Shown: positions 40,758 through 49,614 of the stretch, in pieces
Layout of the letters: every line of letters starts with the position of its first letter
Numbering within the stretch: position 1 is the first letter of the stretch
DNA from: Arthrobacter sp. ok362
GTDB taxonomy: Bacteria > Actinomycetota > Actinomycetes > Actinomycetales > Micrococcaceae
Direction: 5' to 3'
NCBI RefSeq assembly: GCF_900102785.1
Contig: NZ_FNGC01000009.1
Span: forward strand, 1 to 64,000
Length of the DNA stretch: 64,000 nt
The notes under the pieces: generated by a model
Databases searched by the model: none
What the model was told of the DNA's origin: nothing
What the model saw: only the letters and a program-made list of their open reading frames with translations
Program-made: the position numbers and the translations under genes

Positions 40758-41702
40758 CTAGTGCCCGGCCGCACCGGCCTCTGATTTGTCCCGGATGTCG
40801 GTGATAATGCCGGAGAAGTCCCGGCCGGCACCGCCTTCCGCGGCAAAGGTATCGTAAATTTCGGCAGCAAGCGGGCCGAGGCGGGCCGCGACGCCGGTGC
40901 TCTGAAGCGCGTTGAGGGCCAGGTTCAGGTCCTTGGCCATGAGCGCCCCGGCGAAGCCGGGCTGGTAGTCCCGGTTGGCGGGGCTCGTCGGGACCGGCCC
41001 GGGCACGGGGCAATTGGTGGTCAGCGCCCAGCACTGTCCCGAGGCGGCAGAGGCGACGTCGAACAGTGCCTGGTGGGTCAGTCCGAGCTTCTCGCCCAGC
41101 ACAAAGGCCTCACTGACGGCGATCATCGAGACGCCCAGGATCATGTTGTTGCAGATTTTGGCAGCCTGGCCGGCGCCGTGCGCGCCGCAGTGGACCACCC
41201 GCTTGCCCATGACTTCCAGCAGTGGTTTGACGGCCTCGAAGTCTTCGGGGAGGGCACCGACCATGAAGGTGAGCGTGCCGGCCTCGGCACCCACCACGCC
41301 TCCGGACACGGGGGCGTCGACGGCACGGTGACCGGCCGCCACCGCGAGTTCTGCGGCCTCGCGGGCCTCGTCCACGTTGATCGTGGAACAGTCCAGGAAC
41401 ATGGTGCCCGGGGCGGCAAGTTCAAGCAGGCCGGGCTGGCCGCCGGCGCCGCGGTAGGCGTCGAGGAGGTGCTTGCCGCTGGGCAGCATGGTCAGCACGA
41501 CGGCGGCGCCGGCCGCCGCTTCGGATGCCGTCCCGGCGGTTGGAATGCCGTGTTCCCGGGCGGCGTCCAGGGCCGCCGGCACGACGTCGAAGCCGGTCAC
41601 CCGGTAGCCGGCCTTGACCAGGTTGACAGCCATCGGGCCGCCCATGTGCCCCAGGCCCAGGAAGGCAATGGTGCCGGTAACAGAGGCTCCTGTTTCAGAC
41701 AT
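40758..41702 (-). CDS. mmsB: 3-hydroxyisobutyrate dehydrogenase
   Basis: This NAD-dependent enzyme oxidises 3-hydroxyisobutyrate to methylmalonate semialdehyde in valine breakdown. It has 314 residues, with the NAD motif [19 protein letters not shown] at the N-terminus and the family substrate motif [16 protein letters not shown] (near 130). The catalytic lysine is in [12 protein letters not shown] (about 185). The start overlaps the upstream hydrolase end by 8 bp. Its product feeds MmsA, encoded first in the same operon. Confidence 0.92.
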   Translation of the reverse strand: MSETGASVTGTIAFLGLGHMGGPMAVNLVKAGYRVTGFDVVPAALDAAREHGIPTAGTASEAAAGAAVVLTMLPSGKHLLDAYRGAGGQPGLLELAAPGTMFLDCSTINVDEAREAAELAVAAGHRAVDAPVSGGVVGAEAGTLTFMVGALPEDFEAVKPLLEVMGKRVVHCGAHGAGQAAKICNNMILGVSMIAVSEAFVLGEKLGLTHQALFDVASAASGQCWALTTNCPVPGPVPTSPANRDYQPGFAGALMAKDLNLALNALQSTGVAARLGPLAAEIYDTFAAEGGAGRDFSGIITDIRDKSEAGAAGH

Positions 41703-42813
41703 TGTTCTTCTCCTTCGGAGAGAGCTTCAGTTCGCGCCCGCCCAGCGGGGCGAAGTAGGCCGCGACATCCGCTTGGGTGACCTCCGCGAGGGTGGCGGGC
41801 TTCCAGCGGGGACTGCGGTCCTTGTCCACCACCTGGGCGCGGATCCCTTCGCGGAAGTCCGGTCCGTCGAGGAAGCGCAAACCCACGCGGTACTCCTGCT
41901 CGAGCGCGTGCTCCAGGCTCAGTCCGCGGACGCGGCGCAGGGACTCCAGGGCCACCTTCACCGCCGTCGGCGACTTGGCCTCGATGGTGTCCGCGGCGCC
42001 GGTGGCCTCCCCGCCCATCGTGCGCAGCCTCCGCAGGATCTCCTCGGCGTCGTCGCTGGAGTAGCAGGCGTCAATCCAATCCTGCTGCGCGGCCAGGACT
42101 GACTGGGGAGCCGGTTCGGCGAAACGGGCGACGGCGGCTTCCACCGCCTCGGTCTCGAGCGCCACCGCCAGTTCAGCCAGGCAAGCGGAGGGCACGAAGC
42201 AGTCGGCGAGACCCAGGAACAGCGCGTCCGCGCCGTTCAGGTGCGCGCCGGTCAGGGCCGCATGCGTGCCGGTCTCCCCCGGCGAGCCGGAGAGCAGCAG
42301 GGTGCCGCCGACGTCGGGCACGAACCCGATGGTCGTTTCGGGCATGCCCGTGCGGGTGCGTTCGGTGACGATCCGCACGGAGCCGTGCGCCGAGATCCCC
42401 ACACCGCCGCCCAGGACCAGCCCGTCCATGAACGCCACGTACGGCTTGGGGTATTCAGAGATGAGCAGGTTCAGCCGGTACTCGTCCGCCCAGAAGTCCG
42501 CGGTGGCGTCCCCGCCGTCGAGCATGTCCCGGTAGATGGCGACGATGTCGCCGCCGGCGCAGAGGCCCCGGTCGCCGGCGCCGCGGACCAGCACGGCGGC
42601 GATCGCGTCGTCATCGGCCCAGAGCGTGAGCTGTTCGAGCATGGCGGCGGCCATCCCGGCCGTCAGGGCGTTGACGGCGGCGGGCCGGTTGAGGGTCACG
42701 ACGCCGAGACGGCCGCGCCGTTCAAACAGGACGTCACCGCCCAGGACTTCATCACTCAGGGCTCCGCCGGCCGCTGCTCCGCTGTCCGCTTCCCGCGAAA
42801 CTTCCGCCCCCAT
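41695..42813 (-). CDS. 3-hydroxyisobutyryl-CoA hydrolase
   Basis: This crotonase-fold thioesterase has 372 residues, longer than a hydratase and typical of HIBCH. It releases 3-hydroxyisobutyrate from its CoA ester. Motifs are GLCAGGDIVAIYRDML, GGGVGISAHGSVRIVTE, and PETTIGFVPDVGGT with the acidic pair that HIBCH needs. Its ATG overlaps the mmsA stop (TGATG), and its end overlaps mmsB. This firm coupling fits consecutive steps of valine breakdown. Confidence 0.9.
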   Translation of the reverse strand: MGAEVSREADSGAAAGGALSDEVLGGDVLFERRGRLGVVTLNRPAAVNALTAGMAAAMLEQLTLWADDDAIAAVLVRGAGDRGLCAGGDIVAIYRDMLDGGDATADFWADEYRLNLLISEYPKPYVAFMDGLVLGGGVGISAHGSVRIVTERTRTGMPETTIGFVPDVGGTLLLSGSPGETGTHAALTGAHLNGADALFLGLADCFVPSACLAELAVALETEAVEAAVARFAEPAPQSVLAAQQDWIDACYSSDDAEEILRRLRTMGGEATGAADTIEAKSPTAVKVALESLRRVRGLSLEHALEQEYRVGLRFLDGPDFREGIRAQVVDKDRSPRWKPATLAEVTQADVAAYFAPLGGRELKLSPKEKNNV

Positions 42814-44312
42814 CAGCTGCCTTCCGGCATGACGAAGCTGGCGCCCTGGCGGACGCCGGAGGGCCAGCGCGTGGTCACCGTCTTGGTCTTCGTGTAGAAG
42901 CGGAAGGCGTCGGCGCCGTGCTGGTTCAGGTCACCGAACCCGGAGGCCTTCCAGCCGCCGAACGTGTAGTAAGCGATCGGCACGGGAATGGGGACGTTGA
43001 TGCCCACCATGCCTACCTGGACCCTGCTGGCGAAGTCGCGGGCGGCATCGCCGTCGCGGGTGAAGATGGCCACGCCGTTGCCGAATTCGTTTTCGCTGCA
43101 GAGCCGGAGGGCCTCGTCGTAGTCCTCTGCGCGGAGCACGCTGAGCACCGGGCCGAAGATCTCTTCCTTGTAGATCTTCATGTCCTTCGTGACGTTATCG
43201 AACAGCGTGGGACCCACCCAGAAGCCGCCGTCGTAGCCTTCGACCTTCAGGCCGCGGCCATCGGTGAGCAGGCTGGCGCCTTCGTCGACGCCCGAGGCGA
43301 TGTAGCCTTCGATCCGTTCCTTGGCCGCTGCCGCCACAACCGGGCCGAAGTCGGAATCCTTGGCAAGGCTGTGGCCGACCTTGAGTCCGGCGATCCGCTC
43401 CTGCAGCTTCTCCACGAGTACATCCGCGGTCTTCCGGCCGACCGGAACCGCCACCGAGATTGCCATGCAACGCTCGCCTGCGGAGCCGAAGCCGGCGCCG
43501 ATGAGGGCATCGGCGGCCATGTCCAGGTCCGCGTCCGGCATGATGACCATGTGGTTCTTGGCGCCGCCGAAGCACTGGGCGCGCTTGCCGTTCGCTGCGG
43601 CGGTGGCGTAGATGTACTGCGCAATGGGCGTGGACCCGACAAAGCCGATGGCCTGGACCCGGGGATCCTCCAGCAGCGCATCCACTGCGGCTTTGTCCCC
43701 GTTGACGACGTTGAAGACGCCGTCAGGGAGGCCCGCCTCGGTGAAGAGCTCGGCCAGGCGGAGCGGCACGGAGGGGTCCCGCTCGGAGGGCTTGAGGATG
43801 AAGGCGTTGCCGGCGGCGAGTGCCGGCCCGGACTTCCAGAGCGGGATCATGGCGGGGAAGTTGAACGGCGTGATGCCTGCGACGACGCCGAGGGGCTGGC
43901 GCATCGAGTGCACGTCGATGCCGGTCCCGGCGCTGTCCGAGAACTCGCCCTTGAGCAGGTGCGGGGCACCCGCGGCAAATTCGACGACTTCGATGCCGCG
44001 CTGGATGTCACCCTTGGCATCCGGGAAGGTCTTGCCGTGCTCGGAGGAGAGCAGGGTGGCGAGCTCGTCCATGTGCTCGTTGACCAGATCCACGAACTTG
44101 AGCAGGATCCGGCCGCGGCGCTGCGGATTCATTGCGGCCCATTCCACCTGCCCCTTTTCCGCGCTGGCAATTACATTGCGCACTTCCTCTGCGCTGGCCA
44201 GCGGCAGCCGGGACTGGACCTCGCCGGTGCAGGGATCGTACACGTCGCTGAACCGGCCGGAGGTGCCGTCCACCCGCTGCCCGTCAATGTAATGGGATAG
44301 TTCTCGAACCAT
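42813..44312 (-). CDS. mmsA: methylmalonate-semialdehyde dehydrogenase (CoA-acylating)
   Basis: This aldehyde dehydrogenase converts methylmalonate semialdehyde to propionyl-CoA. It has 499 residues. The catalytic cysteine lies in GSAGERCMAISVAV (about residue 284), the NAD-binding segment in IGFVGSTPIAQYIY, and the family GGAKNHMVIMPDAD stretch is present. It is the first gene of the four-gene valine operon, behind its own promoter. A GGAG site lies 8 nt before the ATG. Confidence 0.93.
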   Translation of the reverse strand: MVRELSHYIDGQRVDGTSGRFSDVYDPCTGEVQSRLPLASAEEVRNVIASAEKGQVEWAAMNPQRRGRILLKFVDLVNEHMDELATLLSSEHGKTFPDAKGDIQRGIEVVEFAAGAPHLLKGEFSDSAGTGIDVHSMRQPLGVVAGITPFNFPAMIPLWKSGPALAAGNAFILKPSERDPSVPLRLAELFTEAGLPDGVFNVVNGDKAAVDALLEDPRVQAIGFVGSTPIAQYIYATAAANGKRAQCFGGAKNHMVIMPDADLDMAADALIGAGFGSAGERCMAISVAVPVGRKTADVLVEKLQERIAGLKVGHSLAKDSDFGPVVAAAAKERIEGYIASGVDEGASLLTDGRGLKVEGYDGGFWVGPTLFDNVTKDMKIYKEEIFGPVLSVLRAEDYDEALRLCSENEFGNGVAIFTRDGDAARDFASRVQVGMVGINVPIPVPIAYYTFGGWKASGFGDLNQHGADAFRFYTKTKTVTTRWPSGVRQGASFVMPEGS

Positions 44313-44357
44313 GACCGAATGCTCCTTTGCATGTGACCTAGATCATCTCTGAAGCCG

Positions 44358-44386
44358 AATATACTCGGACTTCCTACTAATTTCCA
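44358..44386 (-). promoter_or_regulatory. promoter of the valine-degradation operon
   Basis: On the minus strand TGGAAA (complement of 44381-44386) and TATATT (complement of 44358-44363) are separated by 17 bp. The -10 lies inside CCGA-N6-TCGG, a small palindrome that could serve as an operator. The leader to the mmsA ATG is about 40 nt. Confidence 0.5.
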
Positions 44387-44443
44387 GAGGACGGAAGCCG
44401 CTGGCTGCTTCGTCCGGGGGCCAAGTTCGGTAAGTTAGGGACT

Positions 44444-45250
44444 GTGAAGATAGCTACCTGGAATGTGAACTCGCTCCGCGCCCGCGCCGACCGTGTGGAG
44501 GCCTGGCTTCAGCGCACGGACTGTGATGTCCTGGCCATCCAGGAAACCAAATGCAAGGACGAGAACTTCCCCTGGGAGCTTTTCGAGCGCATGGGCTACG
44601 AGGTGGCACACTTCGGCCTGAGCCAGTGGAACGGCGTCGCGATCGCCTCCCGCGTGGGAATCGACAACGTCGAACGCACCTTCCTGGACCAGCCCGTGTT
44701 CGGCAAGAGCGGCAAGGACGCCGTGCAGGAGGCCCGCGCCATCGGCGCCACGTGCGGCGGCGTCCGGGTCTGGAGCCTCTACGTCCCCAACGGCCGAGCC
44801 CTCGACGACGAACACATGCCCTACAAGCTCAACTGGCTGGACATCCTGAAATCCCATGCCGGCACCTGGGTCAAGGAGGACCCCCAGGCGCAGATCGCGC
44901 TGATGGGTGATTTCAATATCGCACCCCAGGATGACGACGTCTGGGACATTGACTACTTCCGCTCCGAGGGCCTCACCCACGTCAGCGGGCCCGAGCGGGC
45001 CGCCTTCCACGCCTTTGAGGAGGCCGGGTTCCAGGATGTGGTCCGTCCGCACACCCCGGGACCTGGCGTCTACACCTATTGGGATTACACGCAGCTCCGC
45101 TTCCCGAAAAAAGAGGGAATGCGGATCGACTTCATTCTTGCCTCCCCGGCCCTGGCGGCACGGGTCACCGGTGCGATGATTGACCGCGAGGAGCGCAAGG
45201 GCAAGGGCGCCTCAGACCACGCCCCGGTGCTTGCGGAACTGGCGGACTAA
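44444..45250 (+). CDS. xth: exodeoxyribonuclease III (AP endonuclease)
   Basis: This 268-residue EEP-fold nuclease cuts at abasic sites and removes 3' blocks in base-excision repair. Family motifs are TWNVNSLRAR, IQETKCKD, SLYVPNGRA, MGDFNIAPQDDDVWD and RIDFILASP with SDHAPV at the end. The start is GTG 44444. A -10-like TAAGTT at 44431-44436 would begin transcription at or beside it, so the mRNA may be leaderless. It is divergent from mmsA. Confidence 0.95.
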   Translation: MKIATWNVNSLRARADRVEAWLQRTDCDVLAIQETKCKDENFPWELFERMGYEVAHFGLSQWNGVAIASRVGIDNVERTFLDQPVFGKSGKDAVQEARAIGATCGGVRVWSLYVPNGRALDDEHMPYKLNWLDILKSHAGTWVKEDPQAQIALMGDFNIAPQDDDVWDIDYFRSEGLTHVSGPERAAFHAFEEAGFQDVVRPHTPGPGVYTYWDYTQLRFPKKEGMRIDFILASPALAARVTGAMIDREERKGKGASDHAPVLAELAD

Positions 45251-45280
45251 TGACTGCCGCCCAGGAAGCGTCGTGATCCA

Positions 45281-46195
45281 ATGACGGGGAACATTTACCA
45301 CGGACAGGCCGGGCTGCCGTTCTCTTCCGCGCTCCGGATCTACGAGCCCCTCGAGGCGTTCCCGGAGAAGCAGCAGGAAACACTGCGGGCCGCCGACGCC
45401 GGCCAGGCGTCCCGCGCCGCGGTGGAGAACGCCGAGCTCCTGGCGTCCCTGGGCCGCATCACCCGGCCTGACGGGGACCCGTTTCCCACCGGCCGGACGG
45501 ACCTCGTGCGCGTTGTCCCGGCTCCTGGACGGCGGCCGTCCGGCCCAGCGCACGACGACGCCGGGCCCGGCCCCGGGACGGCACCCGCCCCGGGGGCGGA
45601 CCGGCTGCTGTACTGTCCCAGCCAACTGGTCCTCCGCGCCGGGCTGGCCGCCAACGCCCTGATGGAAGGCATCCACGGGCCCCTGGCCCAGCTCCTGATC
45701 CCTGAAGAACAGCGGGACAAGCACCAGGAACGCATCGATGAGGTGCGGGCCCACGATGGCCTGAGCCGGGTCAACACCCGGGCGTCCACGTGGGGCATTC
45801 CCTTCAGCTGGTTCTGCCTCTTCCAGGAATCGGATCCCACCGACGTCGTCGAATCCGAGGGACACATTGTGACGGTCCGCATCCGTGCGGGCATAGGCAA
45901 GGCACTGGAGCGCGTGAGCTACGCGGTGGCGCACCTGGCCCTCGCCGCGCCGGATCTCGACATGCTCGAGGACCTGACCCAGCTCACGGAATGGCTTGAG
46001 CTCTTCCACCCGGATTCGGCAGTGGAACTCGATTACGGCGGAGTGGCAGACAAGGTCTATCCGGACGATTCGCCGCTGGACGTGCGCCTCGGCATCGAGT
46101 GCCTGGCGGAGGGCGACATGACCGGTGCCGCCGCGGCCTACCGCCGGCTGGCCTCGCGTTGGGTGCCGATCCGCCAACTGGCCCGCGCTTCCTAG
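45281..46195 (+). CDS. hypothetical protein
   Basis: I do not recognise this 304-residue protein. It has no signal peptide or membrane helix. A proline/glycine-rich linker (about 85-108) separates a short N-terminal part (AGLPFSSALRIYEPLEAF) from a larger alpha/beta part with a tryptophan-rich core (STWGIPFSWFCLFQ). It ends in a helical segment (GIECLAEGDMTGAAAAYRRLASRW). It starts 30 bp after xth on the same strand. Nothing indicates its role. Confidence 0.7.
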   Translation: MTGNIYHGQAGLPFSSALRIYEPLEAFPEKQQETLRAADAGQASRAAVENAELLASLGRITRPDGDPFPTGRTDLVRVVPAPGRRPSGPAHDDAGPGPGTAPAPGADRLLYCPSQLVLRAGLAANALMEGIHGPLAQLLIPEEQRDKHQERIDEVRAHDGLSRVNTRASTWGIPFSWFCLFQESDPTDVVESEGHIVTVRIRAGIGKALERVSYAVAHLALAAPDLDMLEDLTQLTEWLELFHPDSAVELDYGGVADKVYPDDSPLDVRLGIECLAEGDMTGAAAAYRRLASRWVPIRQLARAS

Positions 46196-46253
46196 GCCAG
46201 CCCGGCCCGTAACGCTGCGGCGGGTGCGGGACGGCCGATGCGGCCGAACGCCG

Positions 46254-47321
46254 CTAGCGGAGCCGCGCGGACTTCCGTCGTGGCGGCGCCGTCGTCGTCC
46301 GCACAATCAGCCGGTGCGGCGCCACGGCGGACTGCACGGCCCCGGCCATTCCGTCGAGCTCGTCCAGCAGCATCTTGGTTCCGAGTTCGGCTTGCAGGTC
46401 CGGCCGCTGCCCGACCGTGGTGAGCCCCATGGCTTCGGCGAAGTCGTGGTCGTCGATGCCGATAACCGACAAATCCTCCGGGACGCGCACACCGGCCTTG
46501 TGGGCCTCGAAGATGACGCCCATGGCCATCTCATCCGAGGCGCAGAAGATTGCTGTGGGCTTGGGCGTCCCCGCGGCCCAGAGGCGCCGGAACGCCTCCT
46601 GGCCGCTGCGAACGGTGAAGTCCCCCCACACGTCCCATTCGGCCCGTGCAGGCAGCTGCGCCTCGCGCATGATGTCGTGGAAGGCCTGGATCCGGACCCT
46701 GGGGACGTCGAAGTTGAGGTCGGTTTCGTCATCGCCGTGCAGGAGCGCGATGTCGGTGTGGCCCAGCCCGATCAGGTGGCGGACCGCGGTCGCGGCCGCG
46801 GCGTAGTCGTCAATGCCAATGTAGGGGCACTCCTCGACATGGCCGCCCACCACCACCAGCGGGATATCGATCTTCTGGAGATGCTCGATTTCCTCGTGGG
46901 TGAGCGCCATACAGAGGACCAGCAGGGCGTCAATCTGCTTGTAGACCATGGTCTTGCTGAAAAGCCGCTCACGGTTGCTGCCGTGGCCGCCGAGGTTGAA
47001 GAGGGAAAGGTTGTACTGGCGGGAGTGCAGTTCCCGGTCTGCGCCCTCGATGGCCTTGGAGAAGAACCAGCGGCTGACGAACGGGGCCAGCACGCCGATG
47101 GTTTTGGTCCGGCCCGTCGCCAGGCCCGAAGCCGAGGACGAGGCGACGTAGCCCAAGGATTCGGCAATACCGAGGATCTTCTCCCGCGTCGCCGGGGAAA
47201 CCCGGGGCAGTCCGCGGACGGCCCGGGATACGGTGGCCGTGGATACGCCGGCAGCGGCGGCAACATCCTCAATGCTGACGCCGGAGTGGCCGCCGCGCTG
47301 CGCCCTTTCTGTCCGTGCCAC
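46254..47321 (-). CDS. LacI-family transcriptional repressor
   Basis: The 355-residue regulator has an N-terminal helix-turn-helix (VSIEDVAAAAGVSTATVSRA) and hinge (GLATGRTKTIGVLAPFVS). A periplasmic-binding-protein-like sugar domain follows (VVVGGHVEECPYIGIDDY, FCASDEMAMGVIFEAHKAG, VIGIDDHDFAEAMGLTTV). It lies next to a sugar ABC importer on the same strand. The palindrome at 50982-51001 upstream of the binding-protein gene is of the LacI-operator type, so it probably represses that importer until the sugar binds. Confidence 0.92.
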   Translation of the reverse strand: MARTERAQRGGHSGVSIEDVAAAAGVSTATVSRAVRGLPRVSPATREKILGIAESLGYVASSSASGLATGRTKTIGVLAPFVSRWFFSKAIEGADRELHSRQYNLSLFNLGGHGSNRERLFSKTMVYKQIDALLVLCMALTHEEIEHLQKIDIPLVVVGGHVEECPYIGIDDYAAAATAVRHLIGLGHTDIALLHGDDETDLNFDVPRVRIQAFHDIMREAQLPARAEWDVWGDFTVRSGQEAFRRLWAAGTPKPTAIFCASDEMAMGVIFEAHKAGVRVPEDLSVIGIDDHDFAEAMGLTTVGQRPDLQAELGTKMLLDELDGMAGAVQSAVAPHRLIVRTTTAPPRRKSARLR

Positions 47322-47423
47322 CTTTGTCCCCTTGTTGACGGTCCGCGGAAGCCTGTCGGCTGCCCGCAGTCGTGCTGTGCCCGCCTCCCCCGCGGCAGAT
47401 GAATAGTCCTGGCCCGTGGCTGC

Positions 47424-47678
47424 CTAGCCGCGCCGGCTGGCCGTCCGGCCCGGTAAACGCCGGCGCAGCCGGATCATCCCGTAGAGGGCCAGCAACATGG
47501 CCAGCAGTCCCAGGGCCCAGAAGAGGGCCGGCTGGGCGGTCACCTCCATCCAGACGGTGACCACCAGCAGCACCGCGGTCCAGAAGCCGAGGAACCCGAT
47601 GATGATGTCGAAGTCCTCGCCGGAGCGCACCTTTCGACGCGTCGCCGGCACGTGGCCCAGATTCTGCTCGTCAGTCAT
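47424..47678 (-). CDS. small two-helix membrane protein
   Basis: The 84-residue protein has two hydrophobic helices (about 28-47 and 54-70) and charged ends. It starts 10 bp after the last permease gene stop, in the same direction, and precedes lacI. It is probably the last gene of the ABC operon. Its function is unknown. Confidence 0.65.
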   Translation of the reverse strand: MTDEQNLGHVPATRRKVRSGEDFDIIIGFLGFWTAVLLVVTVWMEVTAQPALFWALGLLAMLLALYGMIRLRRRLPGRTASRRG

Positions 47679-47688
47679 GACGCAGCAG

Positions 47689-48576
47689 TCACTTGACCGC
47701 GCCGGCGGTGAGGCCCGCGACGATCTTGCGCTGGAACACCAGCACCAGGATGACCAAGGGAATGGTCACGATGGTGCCCGCAGCCATGATCGCGGTGTAC
47801 GGGATCTGGTTGGGCTGCGCACCGGCGAAGCTGGCAATGGCCACAGTGACCGGCTGCGTTGCGTCGGACGAGAGCTGGCTGGCGATCAGGAATTCATTCC
47901 ACGAGGAGATGAACGCCAGGATGGCGGTCGTGAAGATGGCCGGGGCGGCCAGCGGCATGATGACCTTCCGGAAGGCCTGTCCCTGCGTACAGCCGTCCAC
48001 CCGCGCCGATTCCTCCAGCTCCCACGGCATCTCCCGGAAGAAGGAGGTCATGGTGTAGACGGTCAGCGGCAGCACGAACGAGATGTTCGGGATGATCAGG
48101 GCCTGGTAGGTACCCATCCAGCCGATGTTCGTGAAGAGCTGGAACAGCGGCGTGATGAGGGCGACGCCGGGGAACATGGAGGCCCCCAGGATGAAGCCCA
48201 GGACGAGGTACTTGAACTTGAAGTTCAAGCGGGCCAGGGCGTAGGCGGCAAACACGCCGATCACCAGCGAGACCAGGGTAACGACGGTACCGATGAACAA
48301 GCTGTTGAGCAGTGCCTGGCCGAAGTGGTTGCCGAAGGATGTGTCGAAGGCCGTCTTGAAGTTGTCCAGCGTCACGTGGGTCGGCAGGATCGAGGTGTCG
48401 TAGGTGTAGCCGACATCGCGGAACGCCGTCACCACCATCCAGTAGGCCGGCGCCAGGCACCAGAAGAGGATTACGATCGCACTGATGTAGGTGCGGCTCT
48501 GGGCCCACTTCTCGCGGTTCTGCGCGACCTTCCGCCCCCGGTCCTGCTCTGCGCGTAGTTCGGTCGCGGCGGTCAT
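47689..48576 (-). CDS. sugar ABC transporter permease, MalG type
   Basis: The 295-residue inner-membrane permease has six helices. The EAA loop that contacts the ATPase reads EESARVDGCTQGQAFRKVIMPLAAP (given in part here), near residue 195. Its start overlaps the end of the MalF-type gene by four bases. It forms the channel with that protein. A signal-like N-terminus is absent, as is usual for MalG-like proteins. Confidence 0.92.
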   Translation of the reverse strand: MTAATELRAEQDRGRKVAQNREKWAQSRTYISAIVILFWCLAPAYWMVVTAFRDVGYTYDTSILPTHVTLDNFKTAFDTSFGNHFGQALLNSLFIGTVVTLVSLVIGVFAAYALARLNFKFKYLVLGFILGASMFPGVALITPLFQLFTNIGWMGTYQALIIPNISFVLPLTVYTMTSFFREMPWELEESARVDGCTQGQAFRKVIMPLAAPAIFTTAILAFISSWNEFLIASQLSSDATQPVTVAIASFAGAQPNQIPYTAIMAAGTIVTIPLVILVLVFQRKIVAGLTAGAVK

Positions 48577-49607
48577 TTCTTCCCCTTACCTGCGCCGGTC
48601 TGCTGCTCCACCACGTTCGCTCCGAGGAAGCGTACGAAGATGAAAGCCACCAGAAAGATGATGATGAACGTGATGGTGGACAAAGCCGCCGCCGCGTTGA
48701 AGCCCTGCCTGATCTGGTTGATCACCAGGATGGACAGTGTTGTGGTGTTGTTCGCTCCGCCCGTCAGGATGTACGGGAGGTCGAACATGCGCAGTGCATC
48801 CAGGGTGCGGAACAAGATGGCCACCATGAGCGCCGGCTTCACCAGCGGCAGGGTGATCATCCGGAACCGTTGCCAGGCTGAGGCACCGTCAACCTTGGCC
48901 GCCTCGTACACTTCCGCGGGAATCATCTGCAGGCCGGCAAGAATCAACAGCGCCATGAACGGCGTGGTCTTCCAGACGTCCGCGATGATCACGGCCCACC
49001 GGGCCGGCCATTCGCTGCCGGTCCATAGGACGGAGGTGTTGAAGAGCTTGTTGCCGATGCCTTCGAAAGCGAAGATGAACAGCCACAGCTTGGCCGTGAC
49101 GGCCGTGGGGATGGCCCACGGCACCAGGACAGCTGCGCGGACCAGGCTGCGGCCCCTGAAGGCACGTGCCATGATGACGGCCATCCAGAAGCCGAGCACG
49201 GTTTCAAGTGTCACCGTGACGATGGTGAAGAAGAAGGTGGTGCCGGTGGCGGACCAGAACTGCGCACCGAGTGTGCCGGGCGGGCAGTCCACGGTTCCTC
49301 CGCCCGGAGCCGGGCATTGCTGGAAGATCCAGTTCACATAGTTCGAGAAGCCGGCCGGGCCACCCTCGACGAAGAATCCCGAGGCGTCCACACCGGCATC
49401 CTTTTGGAATGACATCACAATGGCGGTAATGATCGGGTACACGATCACGACTGACAATGCGACGATGGTCGGCGCCAGGAGCCAGGCTGCCCAGCGCCCC
49501 TGCGTCGCGATGCGGTTGTCCTCTCCAACACCCTTGGGTGCGTGGTGGATCGGTGCCCCGCCCGACGCCGGTGCCTTGACCGACGTCGGGCCTACTTCAG
49601 TTGCCAT
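48573..49607 (-). CDS. sugar ABC transporter permease, MalF type
   Basis: This 344-residue inner-membrane permease pairs with the MalG-type protein. Six or seven helices are predicted. The EAA loop is in YEAAKVDGASAWQRFRMITL (about residue 235). A substrate-side loop (about 85-115) carries PAPGGGTVDCPPG with two cysteines. It begins 7 bp after the binding-protein stop and overlaps the next permease by four bases. Confidence 0.92.
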   Translation of the reverse strand: MATEVGPTSVKAPASGGAPIHHAPKGVGEDNRIATQGRWAAWLLAPTIVALSVVIVYPIITAIVMSFQKDAGVDASGFFVEGGPAGFSNYVNWIFQQCPAPGGGTVDCPPGTLGAQFWSATGTTFFFTIVTVTLETVLGFWMAVIMARAFRGRSLVRAAVLVPWAIPTAVTAKLWLFIFAFEGIGNKLFNTSVLWTGSEWPARWAVIIADVWKTTPFMALLILAGLQMIPAEVYEAAKVDGASAWQRFRMITLPLVKPALMVAILFRTLDALRMFDLPYILTGGANNTTTLSILVINQIRQGFNAAAALSTITFIIIFLVAFIFVRFLGANVVEQQTGAGKGKK

Positions 49608-49614
49608 GATGGAC